In this document: in pieces, positions 48,938 to 58,981 of the stretch
Layout of the letters: each line of letters begins with the position of its first letter
How positions within the stretch are numbered: position 1 is the stretch's first letter
Assembly (NCBI RefSeq): GCF_003254465.1
Contig: NZ_QDFI01000008.1
Coordinates: 34,061-98,060 of the forward strand
Source: Meridianimarinicoccus zhengii
GTDB taxonomy: Bacteria; Pseudomonadota; Alphaproteobacteria; Rhodobacterales; Rhodobacteraceae
Reading direction: 5' to 3'
DNA: 64,000 nt
The notes under the pieces: model-generated
What the model saw: the letters and a program-made list of their open reading frames with translations, nothing else
Databases searched by the model: none
Told to the model about the DNA's origin: nothing
Translations under genes and position numbers: made by a program

Positions 48938-50650
48938 TTACATCCGCCAGGGGATGACGCCGGGCGGTAGCCAGCGCCCCGCCCGGTCGAGAAGCCCCAT
49001 CAGCACCGCCGTCGCCGCCACCGTCACCACCGCCATCGCTGCCGCAATGGTCGTGTAGCCGCCGTTTTCATAGTTGAAGATCGTGGTCCCAATGGTCTCG
49101 TTGCCGGTGGACCACAGAAGCGCGGACACCGTGATCTCGTTATACGCGGTCAGGAACACGAGTATCGCGCCAGAGGCGGCGGCGGGTGCCACCAGCGGTG
49201 CGAAGATCCGCCCCATGCGCCGCCCGAAGCCCGCGCCGGACACGCGCGCGGCATCGTCGAGTGCGGGGTCGAGCTGCGCATAGGCTGCCAGAACCGGCTT
49301 CAGCGCTATGGCGGCGAAGGCCGCGAGATACGCCAGCGCGATGATCCACAGCGTGTTGTAGAGTGACACGCCCAGCACCGGCAGCGGCCGCAGGAAGGCA
49401 AGGATGAAGGCGATGGACAGCACGATCCCCGGCACCGCGTAGCTGAGTTCAGCCGCCGTGGCGAAGGCGCCGCCCGCGCGCCGCGCCACCCGTACTCGCG
49501 CCGTGACGAAATACCCGGCGAGCACGGCGAGCCCCGCCAGCGCCACCCCCGCGCCCCCCGCGGTCAGGGTGGAATTGCCGAAGGCCCGCAGCGTCGCCTG
49601 CTGCCGAACCAGCACTTCGCGGAAATTGTCGAGCGTGACCGTGTCCACATTTAGCGGCACGCCGAAGGCGGGGACCAGCGCCGTGGCGGTCAGCGCGCTC
49701 AGCGGCAGGACCAGCACCGCGAAGACATAGGCGGCCAGCGCCGCCTCGGCCCATGGCCGCGCGCGCCCGAGCGCGAAGGTGAGCGGCGCCTGCGCCGTGC
49801 CGATCAGCCGCGTGCCCGCCCGCCGCATCAGCGCCATCTGCGCCGCGACGGCGGCCAGTGCCACGGCGGCCATCAATGCGGACAGCACGGCGATTGCGGG
49901 CAGCATGCCTGGCCCGAAGGATGCGAGCCGCTGCCAGATCAGCACAGGCAGCGTGGTGTAGCGCCCCGGGATGCCCAGCAGCGCCGGGATGCCGAAATTG
50001 CCGAGTGCGGCGACGAAGGCCAGCGCCCCGGCGGCCAGCAGCGTGGGCGCCAGCAGCGGCAGGATCACCCGGCCCAGCGTCCGCCCCGGTCCCGCTCCGG
50101 CGACCCGCGCGGCATCCACCACCTCGCGCGGGAGCACGCGCAGGCCGGTCAGCACCAGCAGGAAAGTCAGCGGCGTGTGTTGCAGCGCCAGAAGCGCGAT
50201 CACCCCGCCGCGGGAATAAAGCGGGTTGGGACTGCCCGGCGCGGGCGCGATCCCCAGCACGCCTAGCAGCGGGCTGGTGGGGCCGGTGGTCTGGGTCCAG
50301 GCGATGGCGGTTACATGGGGCGGCACCATCATCGGCAGCAGGATCGCGAAGACCAGAAGCCCCTTGGCGCGGATGTCGCTGACCGCAACGGCCAGCGCGA
50401 GCGCGGTGCCGATACACAGCGCGGCGATAGCGGATACCGCCGCGCTGTCCAGCGAATTGACCAGGGCTGCGCGCACCGCCCGGCTGCCGAGCGCGTCGGC
50501 CAGCGGTGCAAGGCTTGCCCCCTCGGGGCCGGTCAGGGCCTGCCGGAACAGCAGGCCCATGGGCAGCACGAACAGGCACGCGCCAAGCGCAAGAAGGGCG
50601 GCGAGGGTTGCCGCCTCGCCGCCCGTCATGCTGTCGCGCCGTGCGGCCAA
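48938..50650 (-). CDS. Two-domain ABC permease, FbpB/ThiP type
   Basis: The 570-residue protein is a tandem permease with two BPD_transp_1 units and twelve or so membrane helices. Each unit has an EAA-type loop (VVDAARVAGAGPGRTLGRVI and ALDDAARVSGAGFGRRMG). The frame begins with a TTG at 50650, one base after the binding-protein stop; an ATG at 50629 is the more cautious start. It would form the channel for the binding protein just upstream and use the ATPase at 47778. Confidence 0.88.
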   Translation of the reverse strand: MAARRDSMTGGEAATLAALLALGACLFVLPMGLLFRQALTGPEGASLAPLADALGSRAVRAALVNSLDSAAVSAIAALCIGTALALAVAVSDIRAKGLLVFAILLPMMVPPHVTAIAWTQTTGPTSPLLGVLGIAPAPGSPNPLYSRGGVIALLALQHTPLTFLLVLTGLRVLPREVVDAARVAGAGPGRTLGRVILPLLAPTLLAAGALAFVAALGNFGIPALLGIPGRYTTLPVLIWQRLASFGPGMLPAIAVLSALMAAVALAAVAAQMALMRRAGTRLIGTAQAPLTFALGRARPWAEAALAAYVFAVLVLPLSALTATALVPAFGVPLNVDTVTLDNFREVLVRQQATLRAFGNSTLTAGGAGVALAGLAVLAGYFVTARVRVARRAGGAFATAAELSYAVPGIVLSIAFILAFLRPLPVLGVSLYNTLWIIALAYLAAFAAIALKPVLAAYAQLDPALDDAARVSGAGFGRRMGRIFAPLVAPAAASGAILVFLTAYNEITVSALLWSTGNETIGTTIFNYENGGYTTIAAAMAVVTVAATAVLMGLLDRAGRWLPPGVIPWRM

Positions 50651-50651
50651 G

Positions 50652-51641
50652 TCAGCCGCCGAACATCTCGGTGAATCGCAGCTTGTTCGCCTGATCCTCG
50701 GCCAGCGCGCGCGCCGGGTCGAAATCCAGCAGCCGGATCTCGGACCGCGGCGGGAAGCCTTCGGGCGGGGTCACGTCCGGGTGCGCGGGCAGATAGCCCT
50801 GCGCTGCGGCGAGTTCCTGCCCCTCGCGCGACAGGATGAAATCGACGAAGGCCTTCGCGGCCTCAGGGTTGGCGGCAGAGGACAGGATCGCGACGGGTTC
50901 GGTGACGTAGCTCACGCCCTCCTCGGGGAAGACGAAGCCCACCGGCGCCCCGGCGGCCGCGGCCCGGATCGGCAGGAAATCCACGACCATGCCATAAAGC
51001 TTCTCGCCGCCCGCGACGGCCTGCTGCACGCCGCCATTGCCGCCCTGCGCAAGCGCGCCCTGATCGGCCAGCGATTCGTAGTATTCCCAGCCGAGATCGG
51101 GATGACCCGTCAGCGACACCATGTGGATCGTGGCCGCCCCCGATGTCAGCGGCGACGGCATCGCGATCTGGTTCTCGGCCTCCGGCGCCAGCAGGTCCGC
51201 CCAGGAGGTCGGGACCATGTCCGCCGCGGTGTTGTAGACGATGCCGGTGGTGATGAGCTTGGTGGAGAACCAGAATTTCTCTGGGTCCATCGTGCCGGGA
51301 TCGTAGGCCGAGATATCCGCGTCGGGATGCGCCATCAGGCGGCCCTGCGACTTCATGCCCTCCATCGTCACCGAATCCGCGATCAGCAGCACGTCGGGTT
51401 GCGGCGCTCCCGCGGCGAATTCGGCCTCCAGCTTGGCGAGCACGTTGGTCGTACCGTCGCGGAACCATTCCACCTCCACGCCCGGATGGGCGGCGGTGAA
51501 GGCATCGACGGTCTGCTGCGCGTCCGCGTTGGGCTGCGACGTGTAGAGCACGAGCGTGCCAGACGGGTCGGCCTGCGCGCCCGTTGCCATGGCGGCCAGA
51601 AGCGCCGCCCCGATAATCCGTGCCTGTGTCATCCGTGTCAT
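50652..51641 (-). CDS. ABC substrate-binding protein, FbpA/AfuA-like (family 1)
   Basis: The 329-residue protein has a signal peptide ending AAMATGAQA and a periplasmic-binding fold of the FbpA/AEP-binding type (SGTLVLYTSQPNADAQQTVDAF, GFVFPEEGVSYVTEPVAIL). The paired tyrosines that hold iron in classical FbpA are not evident; the matching region reads GEKLYGMVVDFLPIRAAA. The ligand may therefore not be ferric iron, and 2-aminoethylphosphonate or another small anion is an alternative. The permease gene follows after one base. Confidence 0.85.
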   Translation of the reverse strand: MTRMTQARIIGAALLAAMATGAQADPSGTLVLYTSQPNADAQQTVDAFTAAHPGVEVEWFRDGTTNVLAKLEAEFAAGAPQPDVLLIADSVTMEGMKSQGRLMAHPDADISAYDPGTMDPEKFWFSTKLITTGIVYNTAADMVPTSWADLLAPEAENQIAMPSPLTSGAATIHMVSLTGHPDLGWEYYESLADQGALAQGGNGGVQQAVAGGEKLYGMVVDFLPIRAAAAGAPVGFVFPEEGVSYVTEPVAILSSAANPEAAKAFVDFILSREGQELAAAQGYLPAHPDVTPPEGFPPRSEIRLLDFDPARALAEDQANKLRFTEMFGG

Positions 51642-51721
51642 CCTTTTCTCCGGTGGTGGATCACGCGGGGCATAGCAGCGGTTTGTGACGCTTTCTTACA
51701 GCTTCCGTCGGGAATATCCGC

Positions 51722-53077
51722 TCAGACGCCGTCGGCGACCTGGGCGACCTGGTTGAACAGCGACGGGATGAACTGCGACACGACGCGGTTCCACTTGGTG
51801 ATCGGCTGTTCCTCGATGAAGATGAAGTCGTTGGGCCGCAACTGCATCTGCGTGGCAAGGATCAGGTTGCCGGGGTTGCGGGCGTCGAGATGATAGGCCC
51901 GCACGGCGCCGCCGGTGCCGAAGCCGCGCAGAAGATAGATCTGGGACGGGTTGCCCTGCGATGTGCGGAACCCGCCCTCGGCATAGATCGCGTCCGCCAG
52001 CGTGCCGACCCGTTCATAGGGCAGCGGGATACGCCCCTGCTGGACGACTTCGCCCACGCGGTAGACATAGTCGCGCTCCAATGCGTCAAGCTCGGTCAGC
52101 GCCGCGAAATTGTCGCGCTCTTCCTGAAGCCGGGCGCGGCGGATGGTGAATTCGGTCTCCAGTTGGTCCAGCACGTTGGCGCGCGCCTGGTTCTCGGCGG
52201 TCACGAGCGCAAGCTGATCGCGAAAATACTGCTGCGCGCGGTCCAGTTCGTATTCGGTGTCCACGAAGACCGCGTCGCCATCCGTCAGCACGATCTGCTG
52301 CAACCGCGCTTCCCTCAGGAATTGCGACAGCGGGATCTGGTAAAGCGTGCCGTCCCGGAACAGCCGGATCGAGGCATAATCCTGATCCGGTGCCACGATC
52401 CCGCCCGCGATCTGCAGCGCCTCGCGCAGGCGCAGGGGTTGCAGCGTGATCGGGACTAGCGCGGGCTGGCCCACGGCGCCGCCCACGGACACGCGCTTGG
52501 AATTGAACTCGGCGATCTCGAGGCTGAAGCTGGGATCGAGCCCTGCCGCCACGAGCGCCTGGAACACGGACGCCTCGGCGTCCTCGACGGTCAGGCCCGC
52601 GACCTGCACGCGGCCTGCTTCGGGGATGGCGATGGTGCCGTCGTCCTGCACGGTGTAACCCTGCCGCCGGCTTTGGGCGGCAAGAATGCCGGTCAGCGCC
52701 TCGGATTCGGTCGCGGGTGCCGTGGTGGCCAGCAGCAGCACGTCCGCGATCCCGATGCGGTAGGGGCCGGAGGATACCGGGGGTGGCACGCGCAGTTCCA
52801 GCGCCGGGGGCTGCTGGTCGGCGCGCCCGGGTGCGGCGGGCAGGTCGAGCAGTTCGCTGCGGTCCGGCGCGTTGGCCGTCTGCCGGAACGCTGCGGGCAC
52901 CCGGCGCGGTGCATAGGGCGACGCGTTGGCCGCCGCGATGGCATCGGGGGTCATCGAAACCACCACCACATCGACAGGTGCCGCCGCATTGCGCGACGCG
53001 GGCGCGACCGATGGCGCGATATAGGCGGCCCCGCAGCCCGACAGGCAAAGCGCGAGGCACATCAGGATACGGGGCAT
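51722..53077 (-). CDS. Outer-membrane polysaccharide export lipoprotein (Wza/OPX family)
   Basis: The product of 451 residues has a lipoprotein signal with lipobox LSGC (about 14-17). It has a Poly_export domain starting near 105 (GPYRIGIADVLLLATT), SLBB-type repeats (RVSVGGAVGQPALVPITL, ERVGTLADAIYAEGGF) and a predicted coiled-coil stretch (about 270-340). It should form the outer-membrane exit for an exopolysaccharide. I prefer the ATG at 53077 over a TTG at 53083. The inner-membrane partner (Wzc-like) is absent. It is divergent from a NusG-like antiterminator gene, a common pairing. Confidence 0.88.
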   Translation of the reverse strand: MPRILMCLALCLSGCGAAYIAPSVAPASRNAAAPVDVVVVSMTPDAIAAANASPYAPRRVPAAFRQTANAPDRSELLDLPAAPGRADQQPPALELRVPPPVSSGPYRIGIADVLLLATTAPATESEALTGILAAQSRRQGYTVQDDGTIAIPEAGRVQVAGLTVEDAEASVFQALVAAGLDPSFSLEIAEFNSKRVSVGGAVGQPALVPITLQPLRLREALQIAGGIVAPDQDYASIRLFRDGTLYQIPLSQFLREARLQQIVLTDGDAVFVDTEYELDRAQQYFRDQLALVTAENQARANVLDQLETEFTIRRARLQEERDNFAALTELDALERDYVYRVGEVVQQGRIPLPYERVGTLADAIYAEGGFRTSQGNPSQIYLLRGFGTGGAVRAYHLDARNPGNLILATQMQLRPNDFIFIEEQPITKWNRVVSQFIPSLFNQVAQVADGV

Positions 53078-53268
53078 GGTCAAAATCTTTCCGGCGGGAC
53101 GCGTCTATCGCAGGTGGTAAAGCACAGCCGGGACCGCACAGGCAACCTGCCGCGCGCCTGTTGTTGACCCGGCGTGCCCGATCGCCACACCTTTGCAAGC
53201 CGGGGCTTGTCTCGTCCGGTGTGGGGGCGATAAATGCGAAACGGCACCACCATGACGGGACAAGGCCG

Positions 53269-53823
53269 ATGTCAGCGGATCATGACGGGATGTGCCGCGA
53301 CGCTGTCGCGGGTCGGCTGGACCCGGACAACTGGTTCGCGGCGCAGCTCAAGCCGAATGCGCTGCGGATCGCACTGCGCAATCTCGGCAGGCAGGGCTTC
53401 GCGGCCTTCGCACCGCGCATGATCGCCGTGCGGCGCCAGGCGGGGCGCGTGACCCGGCGGGCGGAGCCTGTCTTTCCTGGTTACGTCTTCGTGCAGTTCG
53501 ACCCGGCTCGGCCCGGCTGGCGTTCGGTGAACGCCACGCAGGGGATCACCCGGCTGGTGACGGGCGACCCGCGCGCACCGCGCCCGCTGCCACGCGGGTT
53601 CATGGCCGCAATGATGGACCGCTGCAACGCCGCGGGCCTGTTCGTGCCCGAACCTGCGCTGGCGGTCGGCGACCGGGTGGAAATGACCGACGGCCCCTTC
53701 ACCGCGTTGGTCGGGCGGGTCGTGGAACTCGACCGCGACGGGCGCGTGCGGGTGATGATGGAGATCCTTGGCGGGGAAACGCCGGTCTCGACGACGGACG
53801 CGCATCTGCGCCGGGTCGGCTGA
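53269..53823 (+). CDS. NusG-like transcription antiterminator (RfaH/specialised NusG paralog)
   Basis: The 184-residue protein has an N-terminal NGN domain (NWFAAQLKPNALRIALRNLG, AEPVFPGYVFVQFDP) and a C-terminal KOW domain (VGDRVEMTDGPFTALVGRVV). It is much less charged and more diverged than housekeeping NusG. Divergent placement from the polysaccharide export gene suggests an operon-specific factor that keeps RNA polymerase reading through long polysaccharide operons. I chose the ATG at 53269; the open frame extends upstream without homology. Confidence 0.85.
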   Translation: MSADHDGMCRDAVAGRLDPDNWFAAQLKPNALRIALRNLGRQGFAAFAPRMIAVRRQAGRVTRRAEPVFPGYVFVQFDPARPGWRSVNATQGITRLVTGDPRAPRPLPRGFMAAMMDRCNAAGLFVPEPALAVGDRVEMTDGPFTALVGRVVELDRDGRVRVMMEILGGETPVSTTDAHLRRVG

Positions 53824-53841
53824 CGGTCGGGCCGGGCGGGG

Positions 53842-55110
53842 TCAGGCCGGTGCGGGGTCCGGCCCGGTATCCTGCGCGGCAATGTCCTCGGTGACCATGG
53901 CGGCGGTTTCGGGCGTCATCGCGCGGACGGGCGGGGTCACCATGAAGGCGCCCTTGTCCGCCTCGGGTACGGCGGCGCGCAAGGCCATCCGCGCCAGCGT
54001 GAACAGCACCAGCGCCAGATGCGCGCCTAGCGAGGTCATGAAAAGCCCCGTCTCGCCCAGTCGTCCCATGGCGATGCCCGCGACCATCGGGCCGATGATC
54101 GACCCCAAGCCGAACACCAGCAAGAGCCCGCCGGAGGTCTGGATGAACTGTCCTTCCACCGCGTGGTCGTTCGCATGGGCCAGGATCACGGGGTACATCG
54201 CGAAAACCGATGCGCCGAAGACCGCGGCGAGCGCGAGGTTCATCCCGCGCGTGTCGGGGGCGAGCAGAATGAAAGCCAGGTCCGCCGCCATCGCGACGAC
54301 GGCCAGCCCCAACAGCACCCGGCGCCGGTCCATCCGGTCCGACAGCCACCCTACGGGCACCTGCGAGGCCGCCCCCGCCAGGATCGGGATGCTGGCAAAG
54401 AGCGCGATGGTGGTCAGCACCAGCCCGACCCGGTCGGCATAGACCGCCGCCAGCGTGCCGAAGGCACTGTTGGATATCCCCACGAGAAAAACGCCCGCCA
54501 CGGCCACCGGCGAATTGCGCCACAGCCGCGGCAGGTCCAGCCGCACGCTGACCAGCGGGTTCGGTGCCGCCGTGGACGAGATTGCCGTAGGCACGAGCGC
54601 GGCGCAATAGACCACTGCGGCCAGCACGAAGAACGCGTACCCCGCCGTGCTGCCCAGCGTCAGCACCATCTGCCCCGCCGTGGTCGCGGCAAGGTTCACC
54701 ATCGTGTAGATGCCGAAGACGCGGCCGCGTGCCGATGCCTCGCTGCGTTCGCTGAGCCAGCTTTCCACGATCATCGCCGCCCCTGCGAAACAGAAGCCCG
54801 ACACCGCGCGCAGCGGCAGCCACGCCATCGGGTGCAGGATCATCAGCGACAGCAGCACGGCGATGGCCGCAAGTGCGCACATCACCGAAAAGGACCGGAT
54901 ATGCCCGACGCGCCCTACCAGCCGCGGGGTCAGGATGCAGCCCGACACGTAGCCGATGGCCCAGCCCGTGCCCAGAAGCCCCAGCGACGTGGCGCTGAAC
55001 CCTTCCGCCGACCCGCGCACGGGCAGCAGAAGCGCATTCATGCCGCCCGCGAACAGCAGCAGCGCCGAGCCGAGCAGCAGGGCGGCGATCGAGAACAATT
55101 GCCGAGTCAT
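53842..55110 (-). CDS. MFS transporter, YcaD-like
   Basis: The 422-residue protein has twelve membrane helices with the MFS loop motif GWLSDRMDRRRVLL between helices and an N-terminal GTGWAIGYVSGCILTPRLVG region. The style is that of the YcaD group, inner-membrane exporters or importers of unknown cargo. It converges with the NusG-like gene and is divergent from icd. Nothing nearby reveals its substrate. Confidence 0.85.
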   Translation of the reverse strand: MTRQLFSIAALLLGSALLLFAGGMNALLLPVRGSAEGFSATSLGLLGTGWAIGYVSGCILTPRLVGRVGHIRSFSVMCALAAIAVLLSLMILHPMAWLPLRAVSGFCFAGAAMIVESWLSERSEASARGRVFGIYTMVNLAATTAGQMVLTLGSTAGYAFFVLAAVVYCAALVPTAISSTAAPNPLVSVRLDLPRLWRNSPVAVAGVFLVGISNSAFGTLAAVYADRVGLVLTTIALFASIPILAGAASQVPVGWLSDRMDRRRVLLGLAVVAMAADLAFILLAPDTRGMNLALAAVFGASVFAMYPVILAHANDHAVEGQFIQTSGGLLLVFGLGSIIGPMVAGIAMGRLGETGLFMTSLGAHLALVLFTLARMALRAAVPEADKGAFMVTPPVRAMTPETAAMVTEDIAAQDTGPDPAPA

Positions 55111-55332
55111 GGCGCGACGCTAGCCGAGCCGCCGCCCGGACGGAACCCCGCCGGACCGGTCGAGCGCACCACGGGGGCGCGGCAATGCGTCGGTTCGGCA
55201 TGACCCAGCGGCATGGTAACGGAGGCCGCAAGGGGTGCGGTGATTGCCCGCGCCTGCACTTCGACGGAAACGGTGGCGCAGGCCATCATTGTGTACTACG
55301 GTATGCCGCAGAATAACCAAGGCTGGGATCCC

Positions 55333-57540
55333 ATGACCACAGACGCAACACCCGACATCATCTACACCAAGGTTGACGAAGCGCCCGAACTGGCCTCGGC
55401 CTCGCTTCTGCCGATCATCCGCAGCTTCGCCAGCGCGGCGGGCGTCAGCGTGGGCACGAAGGACATCTCGCTCGCCGGGCGTATCCTCGCGGCATTCCCC
55501 GAGAAGCTGACGGATGCACAGCGCCAGTCCGACGATCTTGCGGAACTGGGTGAACTGGTGAAGACGCCCGGCGCGAATGTCATCAAGCTGCCGAACATCT
55601 CGGCATCCGGCCCGCAGCTCAATGCCGCCATCCGCGAATTGCAGGGGCAGGGCCATGCCATCCCCGACTACCCCGACAATCCCGCAACGGAAGAGGAAAA
55701 GGCCGCCCGCGCGAAATACGATGCGATCAAGGGCTCGGCCGTGAACCCGGTCCTGCGCGAGGGCAATTCCGACCGCCGCGCGGCCACCGCCGTGAAGAAA
55801 TTCGCACAGGCCAACCCGCACCGCATGGGCGACTGGACCGCGGACAGCAAGACGCGCGTGGCCTCCATGTCGGGGGGCGATTTCTTCTCGAACGAAAGCT
55901 CGGCCACATTGGACAAGGCCGTGACGGTGAAGATCGTCCTGACCGCCGCGGACGGGACCGAGACGGTGCTGAAAGACGGGCTGAGCTATCCGGCGGGCAC
56001 GGTCGTCGATGCCACCTTCATGTCGGCTGCCGCGCTCGATGCGTTCCTGGCGGACGAGATCGAGAAGACCAAGGCCGAGGGCGTGCTGTTCTCCATCCAC
56101 CTCAAGGCCACGATGATGAAGGTCTCGGACCCGATCATCTTTGGCCATGCGGTCAAGACGTTCCTGAAGCCGGTGTTCGAGACATTCGGCGACGATCTTG
56201 CATCCCTTGGCGTCAACCCGAATTACGGGCTTGGCGACCTGCTGGCGAAGGTGAAGGACCGCACTGACATCCTGTCGGCCATCGAGGCCTGCATGGCCGA
56301 CCGTCCGCCGATGTACATGGTCGACAGCGACCGGGGCATCACCAACCTGCATGTGCCGTCGGACGTCATCATCGACGCGTCCATGCCAGCGCTGATCCGC
56401 GCGGGCGGCAAGGGCTGGGGCCCGGACAACACCGAACACGACGCGGTCTGCGTGATCCCCGACAGCAGCTATGCGCCCGTCTATGACGAGACGATCCGCT
56501 TCTTCAAGGAACACGGCAAGCTGAACCCGGCCACCGCCGGGACGGTCCAGAACATCGGCCTGATGGCGCAGAAGGCCGAGGAATACGGCAGCCATCCGAC
56601 CACCTTCGAGATCCCCGCCGACGGCGTGGTGCGGATGGTGCTGGAGGACGGCACGGTCCTGCACGAACACACCGTCGCGGCAGGTGACATCTGGCGGTCG
56701 GCCAGCGCGCGCAAGGCGCCCATCGAAGACTGGGTGAAACTGGCCATCGACCGCCAGAAGGCCGAAGGCTGCCGGGCAATCTTCTGGCTGGACGAAAACC
56801 GCGCCCATGACGCGGAGTTGATCGCCTATGTGAAGCCGATCCTCGAAGCCCATGGCGTTTCCGACAAGTTCGAGATCATGGCCCCCCGCGAAGCGACCCG
56901 CGCCAGCTTCGAGACGATCACGAAGGGCGAGACCTGCATCGCGATCACCGGCAACGTGCTGCGCGACTACCTGACCGACCTGTTCCCGATCCTGGAACTG
57001 GCGACCTCGGCCAAGATGCTGTCCATCGTCAAGCTGATGCAGGGCGGCGGGCTGTTCGAAACCGGCGCCGGCGGGTCGGCCCCCAAGCATGTCCAGCAAT
57101 TGCACGCGGAAAACCACCTGCGCTGGGACAGCCTTGGCGAGTTCTGCGCGCTCGGCGAGAGCTTCAAGTTCCTTGCCGACCAGACGGACAATGCCAAGGC
57201 GCGGGTGCTGGGGGAGGCTGTGGAGATCGCCACGCAGGGCGTGCTCGACCATGACCGCAGCCCGGGCCGCAAGGTCGGCCAGCCCGACAACCGCGACAGC
57301 CATTACTGGTTCGCCCGCTACTGGGCCGAGGCACTGGCCGCGCAGTCAGACGACGCGGATCTCGCGGCGCATTTCGCCCCGGTGGCCAAGGCGCTGGCCG
57401 ATGGCGAGGCGGCGATCCTGTCGGAACTGCACGCGGGCCGCGGGCAACCGGTCGATCTTGGGGGCTACTACCACGGCGACGCGGACAAGACGGCAGCGGT
57501 GATGCGCCCCTCGGCGACGCTGAACGCGATCATCGGCTGA
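55333..57540 (+). CDS. icd: Monomeric NADP-dependent isocitrate dehydrogenase
   Basis: The 735-residue protein is the large monomeric isocitrate dehydrogenase (about 740 residues in the family), unrelated in size to the dimeric form. Markers are [19 protein letters not shown] at the start, [11 protein letters not shown], the [11 protein letters not shown] block, and [20 protein letters not shown] near the end. It oxidises isocitrate to 2-oxoglutarate in the TCA cycle and supplies NADPH. I chose the ATG at 55333; an ATG at 55303 is a possible earlier start. It is followed by a strong hairpin and stands alone. Confidence 0.95.
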   Translation: MTTDATPDIIYTKVDEAPELASASLLPIIRSFASAAGVSVGTKDISLAGRILAAFPEKLTDAQRQSDDLAELGELVKTPGANVIKLPNISASGPQLNAAIRELQGQGHAIPDYPDNPATEEEKAARAKYDAIKGSAVNPVLREGNSDRRAATAVKKFAQANPHRMGDWTADSKTRVASMSGGDFFSNESSATLDKAVTVKIVLTAADGTETVLKDGLSYPAGTVVDATFMSAAALDAFLADEIEKTKAEGVLFSIHLKATMMKVSDPIIFGHAVKTFLKPVFETFGDDLASLGVNPNYGLGDLLAKVKDRTDILSAIEACMADRPPMYMVDSDRGITNLHVPSDVIIDASMPALIRAGGKGWGPDNTEHDAVCVIPDSSYAPVYDETIRFFKEHGKLNPATAGTVQNIGLMAQKAEEYGSHPTTFEIPADGVVRMVLEDGTVLHEHTVAAGDIWRSASARKAPIEDWVKLAIDRQKAEGCRAIFWLDENRAHDAELIAYVKPILEAHGVSDKFEIMAPREATRASFETITKGETCIAITGNVLRDYLTDLFPILELATSAKMLSIVKLMQGGGLFETGAGGSAPKHVQQLHAENHLRWDSLGEFCALGESFKFLADQTDNAKARVLGEAVEIATQGVLDHDRSPGRKVGQPDNRDSHYWFARYWAEALAAQSDDADLAAHFAPVAKALADGEAAILSELHAGRGQPVDLGGYYHGDADKTAAVMRPSATLNAIIG

Positions 57541-57551
57541 CCGAAAACGCG

Positions 57552-57585
57552 TGCCGCCGGGTCCTTTATCGCAGGCCCGGCGGCA
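57552..57585. terminator. Hairpin between icd and puuD
   Basis: TGCCGCCGGG (57552-57561) and CCCGGCGGCA (57576-57585) form a perfect ten-base stem with a fourteen-base loop, 11 bases after the icd stop and between convergent genes. There is no T-run, but the position suits a bidirectional terminator. Confidence 0.6.
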
Positions 57586-57650
57586 TGTCCTGAATTCTGC
57601 GCCCGCGCGCTGCGATGATGGCGCGCAGGTGGGCCAATGGGGCGGCCCGG

Positions 57651-58883
57651 CTATCCGCCGGTCGCCGCGCGATACCACGCCGCGATTTCCTGCCGCGCCT
57701 CCGGGTCCATCTCGAACGCGTTCGGCGGGGGCATGGCATGGCTGCGCCCGGCCTGCATATAAACCTGCCGCGCGTGGCGGGCGACATCCGCCTCGGTCTC
57801 CAGTACCACGCCCTTGGGCGGCCAGTGCATCCCGGCCCAGCCCGGTTCGCGGGCGTGGCACATGGAACAGTTCCCGATCACGGCGAAATAGGCGTCGTCG
57901 AACCCGTCCGCTTCGACGAAGCGCCGCTCCTGCGGGGTCAGGTCGCGCGCCTGGGCCTCGGCCACGTCCGCGGGCGTGCCCAGCGACGACAGCCACGCGA
58001 TCGCCACCATGATGAGCGCGGTGGCGGCCCAGGTCCAGTTCGGCCCCTTGCCCGTCGCGTGCATCGTGTTGAAATAGTGCCGGATGGTGACGCCGGTCAA
58101 GAAGATCAGCGACGCGATGATCCACGCATATTGCGTGCCGAACGAGAGTGGGTAGTGGTTCGACAGCATCAGGAAGATGACCGGCAGGGTCAGGTAATTG
58201 TTGTGCGTCGACCGCAGCTTGGCGATCTTGCCGTATTTCGCATCCGGCGTGCGCCCGGCCTTCAGGTCCGCCACCACGATCCGCTGGTTCGGCATGATCT
58301 GGAAGAACACGTTGCCGGTCATGATCGTGGCGGTGAACGCGCCCAGATGCAGCAGCGCCGCGCGCCCCGTGAAGACCTGATTGTAACCCCATGACATCGC
58401 CACGAGGATGACGAACAGGATCAGCATCAGCAGCGTGGGGTTTTCCCCCAGCTTCGACTTGCACAGCGCGTCATAGGCCAGCCAGCCCACGGTCAGCGAG
58501 GCGGCAGAGATCGCGATGCCCTGCCACAGCGCAAGGTCCGCCTTGGTCGGGTCGAGCAGGAACAACTCGCCCCCGACCCAGTAGACGATCATCAGCAGCG
58601 CCGCGCCCGAGACCCACGTGATGTAGCTTTGCCATTTGTGCCAGATCAGGTGCTCCGGCATGTTCTCGGGCGCCACCAGGTATTTCTGGATGTGGTAGAA
58701 CCCGCCGCCATGGACCTGCCATTCCTCGCCATGGGCGCCTTTCGGCATGTTGGGCGCGGGCTTCAGGCCCAGATCGAGCGCGATGAAGAAGAACGAGGCC
58801 CCGATCCACGCCATCGCGGTGATGACATGGAGCCAGCGGACGGAAAAGGCGATCCAGTCCCAGATGACGGCAAGATCGAACAT
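57651..58883 (-). CDS. puuD: Membrane-bound urate oxidase PuuD with C-terminal cytochrome c domain
   Basis: The 410-residue protein has eight or so membrane helices (residues 10-300), starting with the conserved WIAFSVRWLHVITAMAWIGASFFF. A cytochrome c domain follows with CSMCH at 339-343 and a likely methionine ligand at 384 (SHAMPPPN). PuuD oxidises urate to 5-hydroxyisourate and passes electrons to the respiratory chain rather than to oxygen. The ATG at 58883 has GGGAG upstream and matches the family start. It is divergent from the LysR gene, with the rest of the urate pathway beyond it. Confidence 0.92.
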   Translation of the reverse strand: MFDLAVIWDWIAFSVRWLHVITAMAWIGASFFFIALDLGLKPAPNMPKGAHGEEWQVHGGGFYHIQKYLVAPENMPEHLIWHKWQSYITWVSGAALLMIVYWVGGELFLLDPTKADLALWQGIAISAASLTVGWLAYDALCKSKLGENPTLLMLILFVILVAMSWGYNQVFTGRAALLHLGAFTATIMTGNVFFQIMPNQRIVVADLKAGRTPDAKYGKIAKLRSTHNNYLTLPVIFLMLSNHYPLSFGTQYAWIIASLIFLTGVTIRHYFNTMHATGKGPNWTWAATALIMVAIAWLSSLGTPADVAEAQARDLTPQERRFVEADGFDDAYFAVIGNCSMCHAREPGWAGMHWPPKGVVLETEADVARHARQVYMQAGRSHAMPPPNAFEMDPEARQEIAAWYRAATGG

Positions 58884-58981
58884 GGCGTGACACTCCCATA
58901 TGCTTTGCCGGGACCGTAGCCGAGCGGGGTTTCTTCTGCTATTTGCGCCGTAAACCAAGCAGCATCAAAAAAATCCGAAGA

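Noticed and set aside
58884..58981. LysR binding box between puuD and its LysR gene
   Set aside because: Only weak symmetry (TTTGCGCCGTAAA) is visible; not strong enough to list as a site.
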